34,330 bases of DNA, from contig JACOSX010000061.1 of assembly GCA_016178625.1 (NCBI GenBank), positions 1 to 34,330 of the forward strand. The letters run 5' to 3'. This DNA is from Ignavibacteria bacterium. GTDB lineage: Bacteria > Bacteroidota > Ignavibacteria > UBA10030 > SZUA-254. The notes beneath the pieces were generated by a model. The model searched no databases and had not been told where the DNA came from. It worked only from the letters and a program-made list of their open reading frames with translations. The translations under genes and the position numbers were made by a program. Below, in pieces: positions 26,599 through 32,385 of the stretch. Numbering within the stretch: position 1 is the stretch's first letter; each line of letters begins with the position of its first letter.

Positions 26599-27816
26599 AT
26601 GCCAGCACGGAAGGCATCCAAAGCCACGGCGAAGAGTAGCAACAGAAAAGTCTTACGCTTTGCCCATCCATTCTTTACAACCGTGCCGCATAACAGACGA
26701 CGGAACATTCCCGGCGTCGGAAAGCGGATGACGGAATACGTCGGCACTAAGCTTGAAAAGATACCTGATCCCCAGCGCGAGCCGACAATGACGTTGGAGG
26801 AAATCATAGGAAAGCCTGGTGTTACAGCAATTAAAAAAGCGAAAGCAATCTCTTTTCATGCTGTAGGGGACACAGGGCACCCGAACGGAGAAATGGAGGA
26901 GCTCGTAGCCGATGCAATGTCGGGAGATTACAAGGCTGCCAAACCTGAAAAATCACCGGCTTTTTTTCTGCACATGGGAGATGTTAATTATTATAAGAAC
27001 AACGATGCAGGTTATCATGAACAATTTTATGTGCCGTACAAAAAGTATCCCGGAAAAATCATAGCGATTCCTGGAAATCATGACGGGGAGTTGTACAAGT
27101 TCGATGGAACGAGCAGTGGACAGAAAAACACCCTGGATGCCTTCCGGAAAAATTTCTGCCCACCCAAACCATCCATTCCTCCGGCAGCAGGTACGATTTA
27201 TCGTGAGATGGTAAGCCAACCTGGGGTATACTGGTTATTGAATGCACCGTTTGTCGACATTGTAGCACTTTATTCAAACGTTGCAGAAGGACCCGGATAC
27301 ATTGCCGGCAAAAATATCGGACAGAAGCAAAAAGGCTGGCTCATCAAAACACTCACTGCTATTCAAAAAGAACGGGATAAAGGCAACCGTAAGGCTTTGT
27401 TGATTGTCGTTCATCACCCGCCATTCAGCAATGGTGGTCACGCTTCCAGTACCGACATGCTCAAAGACATTGATGACGCGTGTAAGCAAAGCAGCATCAT
27501 GTCTGATGCAGTACTCGCAGCGCACGCTCACGATTACCAGCGCTATACCCGTTTTGTTTCTCCCGGTGGTAAGAAAATGGAGATTCCCTTTATCGTTGCC
27601 GGCTCCGGTGGACGTGGCTTGTCACCACATGTAGGTCAAGCGAACGGCAAGAAGGATGGCGACCATACATATGATAAATCGTTGCGTGGTTATGGTTATC
27701 TTACAGTCACTGTTACAGATCGCCTGCTGACGATTAGCTTCACCCAGGTAGATAAGGGTCTGAAAAAACCATTCGACAAGGTAGTGGTTGATTTGAAGAC
27801 AAATCTTCTGCGCTAA
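26599..27816 (+). CDS. Metallophosphoesterase, purple acid phosphatase-like
   Basis: A 405-residue calcineurin-like phosphoesterase. Dimetal motifs occur in order: HAVGDTGHPNG (DxG-type), FFLHMGDVNYY (GD), AIPGNHDGE (GNH), LLIVVHHPPFSNGG and AAHAHDYQRYTR (GHxH-like). Spacing and the YQRYTR ending resemble purple-acid-phosphatase relatives. The first 60 residues are basic and have no obvious signal peptide, which is odd for this group and suggests a cytosolic enzyme. The ATG at 26599 has AAAGGAG six bases upstream; a TTG-started extension to 26512 is rejected. It lies 123 bases after the patatin gene and may have its own promoter. Confidence 0.85.
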   Translation: MPARKASKATAKSSNRKVLRFAHPFFTTVPHNRRRNIPGVGKRMTEYVGTKLEKIPDPQREPTMTLEEIIGKPGVTAIKKAKAISFHAVGDTGHPNGEMEELVADAMSGDYKAAKPEKSPAFFLHMGDVNYYKNNDAGYHEQFYVPYKKYPGKIIAIPGNHDGELYKFDGTSSGQKNTLDAFRKNFCPPKPSIPPAAGTIYREMVSQPGVYWLLNAPFVDIVALYSNVAEGPGYIAGKNIGQKQKGWLIKTLTAIQKERDKGNRKALLIVVHHPPFSNGGHASSTDMLKDIDDACKQSSIMSDAVLAAHAHDYQRYTRFVSPGGKKMEIPFIVAGSGGRGLSPHVGQANGKKDGDHTYDKSLRGYGYLTVTVTDRLLTISFTQVDKGLKKPFDKVVVDLKTNLLR

Positions 27817-27849
27817 AATAATTTTAGAGAGCAACCTGGTCTCGATATT

Positions 27850-27900
27850 TGCAGCGGTAAGAAAGAAAAGACAATGGCTTTCTTGCAATCTCTCTTTTTT
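27850..27900 (+). terminator. Possible terminator after the metallophosphoesterase gene
   Basis: TTGCA...AAGAAAG pairs with CTTTCTTGCAA around a loop, followed by TCTCTCTTTTTT. It is 33 bases past the stop codon and fits an intrinsic terminator with a bulged stem. Confidence 0.45.
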
Positions 27901-28062
27901 GAGGCTGTCCAAAAAGAAGATCGTAGAGTCCATTTCGTAAATGGACTCTTTGGAAATGGAGCAGAACCGACAAAGATTCTGTCCGATTGCGAATCGGACT
28001 CTACATTTCCCGACTTTCTGGACAGCTTCATGTCCCGCTCCCGATATTATCGGGACGGGACA
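27900..28062. repeat. Nested palindromic element with GGCTGTCC ends
   Basis: TGAGGCTGTCCAAAAAG at 27900-27916 is inverted as CTTTCTGGACAGCTTCA ending at 28030. Inside are GTAGAGTCC/GGACTCTAC, the perfect 10-bp stem GAGTCCATTT/AAATGGACTC (27926-27948) and GTCCGATT/AATCGGAC (27981-27999). Next to it 28031-28062 is another palindrome around CCCGATATTATCGGG. The outer ends match the element at 32047-32206. Confidence 0.75.
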
Positions 28063-28271
28063 GTAGGGGTCGAGAGGAGTAGCACAGCCAATTCTTTGTG
28101 ATCAATGTGAAATACAATGGGTTTCTCAAGGATCGGCAACAACGCCTCGCTGATGACTTCGTGAGCCAATAACTGCAAAGAGAGCAATCTGGTCTTGACA
28201 TTTGAAATGGTTAGACGTACATTCTCGCAGCGCTCAGCACTTGAAAGAAATAAAAGCGCTCTACGAGTCCT

Positions 28272-28356
28272 TTCTACGAACCGATGGTTCGTAGAACCGT
28301 CGGTCGACTCGAAGAGTCGTTCTACGAATCTACGATTCGTAGGATCGTAGATAGAC
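28272..28356. repeat. Palindromic repeat cluster before the cassette array
   Basis: TTCTACGAACC/GGTTCGTAGAA is a perfect 11-bp stem (28272-28296). GACTC-GAA-GAGTC and CTACGAATC/GATTCGTAG (28322-28342) follow. The stretch 28313-28356 is an inverted copy of 20339-20374 with 8 extra bases. The gap 28063-28390 otherwise shows only a diverged copy of AGAGAGCAAYCTGGTCT (27828 and 28179). Confidence 0.75.
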
Positions 28357-28390
28357 AATATTGTATAATTAACGGTTAGCTGCAAGGCAA

Positions 28391-29044
28391 ATGAAATACA
28401 GACCAACACCTTTAAATATTACAAGTGCAGTAGCAATCGGCTTCTCAATATATGCTGCAATACATGATGCAATAACTCCTGGATCTGAAGGATTTGGTTT
28501 CCTCATGTTATTTTTCTTTTCACCATCTGGTATCATTGGACTAACTGTTGATTACTTTCTGCAAAAGATTTCGAAAAAATATGTTTGGACTTTCATTGTT
28601 GAAAGTTGTCTACTTGGTTTTCTTTTTCTTTATTACAGTTCGAAACAAGGGAAGAAGACCTTAATAATTCCAGACCATTTAGAACAACCTTACATTGTAA
28701 CAATTTATGGTGTGGATAGCGCCCCTGAACTTCCAAACGGGCTATTAAGTTGGAATCCTCAAATCAAAGTTCCTGAAAATGGAATCCTGTTGACTTCAAC
28801 AAGTATTGAAAATGATTTACCAGACACTAGATGGTTTACAACTTCTGGCATTGACCTTCAAAACCCAAACGATTCAACTGATATGTACGTTGGTCATGTA
28901 CGAACAGGTTCTGTTAAATGCTCAGAAAAAGAATTTAAATACCAAATTTGGAAATTAGTTGATAAGCGCTGGACAACTGGACCTTTATCAAGAGAGTTAG
29001 ACTCATTGGAATTAATGCTAACAGATTACTTATGTAAGAAATGA
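28391..29044 (+). CDS. Membrane protein of unknown function, cassette A
   Basis: A 217-residue protein with three hydrophobic N-terminal segments (about 10-25, 36-53 and 66-82). A soluble, probably external, beta-rich domain follows (PYIVTIYGVDS, IKVPENGILLTSTSI, DTRWFTTSGIDLQ). The soluble part vaguely recalls the DUF6843 type, which I cannot confirm. The ATG lies 16 bases after the cassette start GTTAGCTGC with AAGG just upstream, and the stop is 7 bases before the site that ends the cassette. The gene is visibly AT-rich compared with the housekeeping region, consistent with transfer. Confidence 0.65.
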   Translation: MKYRPTPLNITSAVAIGFSIYAAIHDAITPGSEGFGFLMLFFFSPSGIIGLTVDYFLQKISKKYVWTFIVESCLLGFLFLYYSSKQGKKTLIIPDHLEQPYIVTIYGVDSAPELPNGLLSWNPQIKVPENGILLTSTSIENDLPDTRWFTTSGIDLQNPNDSTDMYVGHVRTGSVKCSEKEFKYQIWKLVDKRWTTGPLSRELDSLELMLTDYLCKK

Positions 29045-29050
29045 AGCCCA

Positions 29051-29094
29051 GCAGCTAACATGGGCGGTGCCCTCGTTACGCAACGTTATACGCC
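29051..29094 (+). other. attC-like site between cassettes A and B
   Basis: GCAGCTAAC (29051-29059), a small GGGC-GGT-GCCC hairpin (29062-29071), then GTTATACGCC (29085-29094). The outer boxes share only AAC/GTT with each other, as expected for a hybrid site, while each matches the far end of its own cassette. Confidence 0.65.
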
Positions 29095-29121
29095 ACTGCA
29101 ACCGATGGAAAGGAGATTCCA

Positions 29122-29676
29122 ATGGGAGCCATATACAGTACAATATTTAGAATATCGCCCGAAGACAAACGTAATTTGTATGTCTTCGCATTTGGGATTA
29201 ATAAATTGGATGACGTGCATGATTGGCTCGAAGAGAAGTTCGTCAAAGTATCCACTGCCCTTGGCGTGGAAGGACTCTTCGTGATGGCAGAAGACAAGCC
29301 ACTTGATCCTGACCTATCAGAAGCTTATGGAAAAATCAATTCAATCCCTCTGGGCGGTCGAGGATTTCTTGTCAGCAACGTAAATCCATACAAGATTCAA
29401 GAAACTTCAAATGAACAGCGGCCAGAAGTTCTATTTATTCCGATCATAAAGCCTGACCGAGATGAATTGGCACGATTGGTTGACCAAATTGTGAATGCAG
29501 CTAAGAGCAACAACATTTCTCTGCTGCGACCTTTGAGCAAATCGCTCAACCAAGAATCGAATCAGAGCATCGCCAACCTCGTCATTTCGAATGCATCGTT
29601 TAAACCAAGTTTCGTCGGCTTTGGCTTCGATGTCGGAAACTTCACGAGAGAACTGATCAAAAGATTGAAACGGTAA
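29122..29676 (+). CDS. Soluble protein of unknown function, cassette B
   Basis: A 184-residue cytosolic protein with no membrane segment and no family I recognise. It begins MGAIYSTIFRISPEDKRN and contains a helical middle (DRDELARLVDQIVNAAKSNN) and a glycine/phenylalanine-rich end (SFVGFGFDVGNFTRELIKRL). A strong ribosome-binding site AAGGAG lies seven bases before the ATG, inside the cassette leader. It stops 10 bases before the next attC-like site, so it fills its cassette completely. Confidence 0.7.
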   Translation: MGAIYSTIFRISPEDKRNLYVFAFGINKLDDVHDWLEEKFVKVSTALGVEGLFVMAEDKPLDPDLSEAYGKINSIPLGGRGFLVSNVNPYKIQETSNEQRPEVLFIPIIKPDRDELARLVDQIVNAAKSNNISLLRPLSKSLNQESNQSIANLVISNASFKPSFVGFGFDVGNFTRELIKRLKR

Positions 29677-29686
29677 GTGACTCGTT

Positions 29687-29740
29687 CGGTTGCAGCGGCG
29701 TATAACAGCGCGAGCTTTGCCCTTCTATGCGTTAGGCAAC
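29687..29740 (+). other. attC-like site between cassettes B and C
   Basis: CGGTTGCAGCGGCGTATAAC (29687-29706), inner GAGCTTTGCCC, then GTTAGGCAAC (29731-29740). The first box is complementary at 19 of 20 bases to the start of cassette B at 29085-29104. The 54-base length is within the attC range. Confidence 0.7.
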
Positions 29741-29797
29741 AGTAAGAAAATTACACTATAGCTACAAAACTGACACTCAATGATTTGAGGTCCCCTT

Positions 29798-30115
29798 ATG
29801 GAAAGCTACACACTTATTGGATGGCACATCCAAGATACCTATGTATATTTTTCGTTAACACTATTCGGATCAATTGTAATGTATATATTTTCTCTTTTCA
29901 AGGGGTTTCAGGGGGCAGTGGCATTTTTGAATAAAGTTCTTCCCGGACATTCAAAAGTCTTCTATGATCGTTTGGATTTTCTTATTGTAGTTATGACTGG
30001 GGCAATAGTAGGGACAATTTTCTTTTCACCCTCCAACAATCTGCAGGCTCTTGCAGCAGGATTTGGTTGGGTAGGAGCAATTAATATCCTTCTGAATCAA
30101 AAAGAGGGTGGATGA
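29798..30115 (+). CDS. Small membrane protein, cassette C (first gene)
   Basis: A 105-residue protein with three hydrophobic stretches (about 15-33, 61-77, 84-98). Between the first two is a basic loop with LNKVLPGHSKVFYDRLD. The family is not recognised. GAGG lies about seven bases before the ATG. Its stop overlaps the start of the next gene in an ATGA arrangement, so the pair is translationally coupled and the products probably work together in the membrane. A toxin-immunity or effector role is possible but unsupported. Confidence 0.65.
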   Translation: MESYTLIGWHIQDTYVYFSLTLFGSIVMYIFSLFKGFQGAVAFLNKVLPGHSKVFYDRLDFLIVVMTGAIVGTIFFSPSNNLQALAAGFGWVGAINILLNQKEGG

Positions 30116-30357
30116 ACATGGACAAGAACATTTGGCTACTAACTTCTTTGGTAATCGGTCTCATCGGTTCAGCAATTGGTACTTTTTGGCTTTTTTTCAA
30201 ACCGGAAAAATATAAAGCTATCTTCTCGTCTACTTTGAAAAAGGCTTTCCCTTTTATCCTCGTTATGGGCGTAATACTTCTCTTCCTTTTGTTTGGGAAA
30301 TATATCATTGCAATAATAATTTTCGTAGTTGTTTTTCTAATTGATTTATTTACATGA
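30112..30357 (+). CDS. Small membrane protein, cassette C (second gene)
   Basis: An 81-residue, strongly hydrophobic protein with three predicted membrane helices (about 9-27, 45-58, 61-79) and lysine-rich loops (FKPEKYK, TLKKAF). It overlaps the preceding gene by four bases. An alternative ATG at 30118 has better spacing from GAGGG. No family is recognised. The stop is 44 bases before the box that closes the cassette. Two-gene cassettes are less common than single-gene ones. Confidence 0.6.
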   Translation: MNMDKNIWLLTSLVIGLIGSAIGTFWLFFKPEKYKAIFSSTLKKAFPFILVMGVILLFLLFGKYIIAIIIFVVVFLIDLFT

Positions 30358-30400
30358 TGGCAGTGCCCTTTCAACGAAAAAATTATTAATATCTCGTGCC

Positions 30401-30427
30401 GTTGCCTGACAAGCGGCAATGCTGGGG
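30401..30427 (+). other. Collapsed attC-like site between cassettes C and D
   Basis: GTTGCCTGAC (30401-30410) matches the end expected for cassette C. It runs directly into AGCGGCAATGCTGG (30412-30425), which is 12/14 complementary to the end of cassette D (CCAGCACTGCAGCT at 31123-31136). The normal interior of the site is missing, so it was probably lost by deletion. Confidence 0.5.
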
Positions 30428-30431
30428 AAGA

Positions 30432-31118
30432 ATGAAAACTGACTCTCGCATACAGAAATGGATCACGTGGTTAGGGGTCATTGAGAGTGAGATGTATGAA
30501 CTCTTGATGCTTCGCTATGTTTTTTGGGAGGTGCAGAAAATCATAAAGGCTAATCCCAAAATACAGATGGACGGATATTTTTATGAGTGGCTTGGTCTAT
30601 CGTACTCGAAGACTGCCTGTATTGGCGTACGACGTCAGCTCGACCCTGATCCCAGAGGCATAACTCTGGCTCGGCTCCTTGCTGAGATTCAGCAGTCGTC
30701 GATCGCATTGACATATAGTCGTTTTGAGAGTATGTACACCGATGGACAGCCTAAGCACACTCAACACCAAAAAATGCTCTACGATCTACAGAAGCAACAA
30801 GCCCAAAGAGACTTCAAACAATTCGGCAGCAGAAGAAAGGGCCATGTCGATGCTTCTTTTGTTTGCAACGATCTAATTCGGCTCAACATGGCGTGCGATT
30901 CAATTTTAAGATATGCACACAAGCGCATTGCTCATCGTGATAAGAAGAAGTTCACTCAGTTTCCAACGTTTAATGACCTTGATAAGGCAATCGATCTCTT
31001 GTTCACTGTGTACAAAAAATACGTTCATTTGCTACGTGGAGTTCAGTATGATATTACAATTGCGCCACAATGGGACTGGAAAGAAGTTTTTACAGTACCA
31101 TGGATTAACGAACCGTGA
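30432..31118 (+). CDS. AbiU2-like HEPN-type protein (candidate defence), cassette D
   Basis: A 228-residue all-helical protein. The C-terminal part RYAHKRIAHRDKKKFTQF, then PTFNDLDKAIDLLFTVYKK, strongly recalls the AbiU2/HEPN-type signature (R..RIAHxD followed by PTxxDLdkAid). HEPN proteins are often RNases of toxin-antitoxin and abortive-infection systems, with an Rx4-6H active site. Here KRIAH gives R-x2-H and R-Y-A-H-K-R-I-A-H gives R-x7-H, so the exact catalytic spacing is not met and activity is uncertain. The ATG at 30432 is used because a GTG at 30396 would read through the attC remnant. The stop is five bases before the closing box. Confidence 0.5.
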   Translation: MKTDSRIQKWITWLGVIESEMYELLMLRYVFWEVQKIIKANPKIQMDGYFYEWLGLSYSKTACIGVRRQLDPDPRGITLARLLAEIQQSSIALTYSRFESMYTDGQPKHTQHQKMLYDLQKQQAQRDFKQFGSRRKGHVDASFVCNDLIRLNMACDSILRYAHKRIAHRDKKKFTQFPTFNDLDKAIDLLFTVYKKYVHLLRGVQYDITIAPQWDWKEVFTVPWINEP

Positions 31119-31122
31119 TTCA

Positions 31123-31139
31123 CCAGCACTGCAGCTAAC
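31123..31139 (+). other. Terminal attC-like box after cassette D
   Basis: CCAGCACTGCAGCTAAC is the AAC-ending box of cassette D. An interior-like AAAGGTCAAAGCCC follows, but no matching GTT box can be placed with confidence before 31216, so the array may end here or the site may be degraded. Confidence 0.45.
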
Positions 31140-31215
31140 ACTTTATAAAAGGTCAAAGCCCAGCGAACAGTGGACGGGATTTTACACAAAGCGTTCACCA
31201 AGAGACGGAGATACT

Positions 31216-31629
31216 ATGCAAAACATAGATATTGAGCTTGTGCTAAAAGTTCTCGTAGGAGTTGCGGGAATTATTGTTTCTTTATTCCAACTCCGAAACC
31301 TGAAGCCAATATCTCGGTCTGCGATCAAGACTGATCTGGAAATGCTGAAAATGCTCGATGAGTCCGATCCAAACCACGCTATGATCAAAGCACGCTTTGA
31401 TGAGACAATAAGGCGGGTCTATTCCATGGATCACTCGACAGGGACAAAAGTTCACAGCTGGAGGGATTTCATATTCGGAGTTACGTTTCTTTCCGTGTTC
31501 TCAGTGTGGACCATTCTCCTTCTTAAGAACGGCTTCACACCGTGGTCACTGCTTACAGGGTTCTTTGCGGTTGCCGGACTTGGAGGAATCATGAATGGTT
31601 TTGATCCGAAGAGAGCTAAACAGAAGTGA
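31216..31629 (+). CDS. Small membrane protein of unknown function
   Basis: A 137-residue protein with one N-terminal hydrophobic segment (VLKVLVGVAGIIVSLFQL, about 9-26), a charged middle (IKTDLEMLKMLDESDPNHAM), and two C-terminal helices (about 88-103 and 110-127). No family is recognised. The open frame extends upstream to 30913 but that part overlaps the AbiU2-like gene and has no starts of its own; the ATG at 31216 has CGGAG nine bases upstream. It could be the cargo of a further cassette, but its boundaries are not visible. Confidence 0.6.
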   Translation: MQNIDIELVLKVLVGVAGIIVSLFQLRNLKPISRSAIKTDLEMLKMLDESDPNHAMIKARFDETIRRVYSMDHSTGTKVHSWRDFIFGVTFLSVFSVWTILLLKNGFTPWSLLTGFFAVAGLGGIMNGFDPKRAKQK

Positions 31630-31662
31630 CTACAAATAGATGTTTTGTAAGGAACAATACCC

Positions 31663-32034
31663 ATGAAAGAAGATTACTACTTCGAACAACGTGAAGGCTA
31701 TATCTACATCAAGCTTACAGAACCGGAAACATTAGAAAGTTGTAAACGAGAAGCGTTGGCTACGAAAACCTTAGTTGATAGATACAAGTGCAAAAAGGTG
31801 TTGGCAGACAACCGAGAGAAGCCTTCCTTTATCGGCACATTCGAGGAATACGAGCTGGCAGAGTTTTATGCGAAACATAAACTTCAAATGCACATCTCCC
31901 ATGCTGCCATCGTGTTTGATCCGAAGGTCGTAGCTCAAATGAAGTTTTGGGAAGATGCTTCCTTCAACAGGGGTATCAACGTACGGGTGTTCTCGAGTCT
32001 CGAAGAAGCCGAACGATGGCTGAAAGGTAGTTAA
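31663..32034 (+). CDS. STAS/SpoIIAA-like domain protein
   Basis: A 123-residue soluble protein with the alternating beta-alpha pattern of the SpoIIAA-like/STAS fold. YIYIKLTEPETLESC is followed by helix REALATKTLVDRYKCKK, strand VLADNREKP, helix FEEYELAEFYAKHKL, strand HAAIVFDP, and ends with VRVFSSLEEAERWLKG, a typical closing of this group. Function is unknown; relatives may bind lipids or partner proteins. It starts 33 bases after the previous stop behind AAGGA and its stop is 12 bases before a MITE-like element. Confidence 0.65.
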   Translation: MKEDYYFEQREGYIYIKLTEPETLESCKREALATKTLVDRYKCKKVLADNREKPSFIGTFEEYELAEFYAKHKLQMHISHAAIVFDPKVVAQMKFWEDASFNRGINVRVFSSLEEAERWLKGS

Positions 32035-32045
32035 CGCAAGTGGGC

Positions 32046-32206
32046 TCCTTCTTTTCGAGGCTGTCCAAAAAGAAAAGTGGTCATTGCGAGGAGCGAAGCG
32101 ACGAAGCAATCTGATATTCTGATCAAAATCCGGATGATGAGATTGCTTCACTTCGTTCGCAATGACGGTAATAGTTACTTTTGGGACAGCCCCGAATGAA
32201 GAAGGA
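32046..32206. mobile_element. MITE-like element with palindromic core
   Basis: The ends TCCTTCTTTTCGAGGCTGTC (from 32046) and its near-complement ...GGACAGCCCCGAATGAAGAA (to 32206) form an imperfect terminal inverted repeat of about 28 bases. The inside (32080-32166) is the palindromic repeat GTCATTGCGAGGAGCGAAGC...GCAATGAC. It has no open frame of its own. The outer word GAGGCTGTCCAAAAAG is shared with the element at 27900. The rest of the gap to 32385 shows nothing. Confidence 0.6.
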
Positions 32207-32385
32207 TGATGGTGGCGCCGTTTAACGACGAACAAGCCCGCCGGACCGACGGCGAGTATATTTAGAAGAATGTTCTTTGAGCAACAAATGTATTACTTAA
32301 AGTCAACCGCCGCTGCCTCATGATGACAGTAATGCAAACGTCGTTTTAAAACAAACGTCCATTCACAACACACAAAGGTACAGGT

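Larger units (their letters stand above)
28375..31139 (+). mobile_element. Integron-like gene cassette array without integrase (CALIN-like)
   Basis: Four consecutive units, each with same-strand small genes, are separated by short sites of attC type. Each unit's first bases (after the G of GTT) are complementary to the AAC-ending box at its own end, as in circularised integron cassettes. Unit A: GTTAGCTGC (28375) and GCAGCTAAC (29051). Unit B: GTTATACGCC (29085) and GGCGTATAAC (29697). Unit C: GTTAGGCAAC (29731) and GTTGCCTGAC (30401, one mismatch). Unit D: degenerate start near 30411 and GCAGCTAAC (31131). No integrase gene is in the window. The call is by pattern, not by a covariance-model search. 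Confidence 0.65.

Noticed and set aside
28272-28356. Possible CRISPR array
   Set aside because: The repeated words form adjacent palindromes of varying length with no regular repeat-spacer spacing and no cas genes.
30913-31215. 101-codon upstream extension of the 137-residue membrane protein
   Set aside because: Overlaps the AbiU2-like gene in another frame and crosses the attC-like box.
31771-32235. 154-codon minus-strand open frame
   Set aside because: Runs antisense through the STAS-like gene and the palindromic element; the translation of the repeat (RRFAPRNDHF type) is a familiar artefact.
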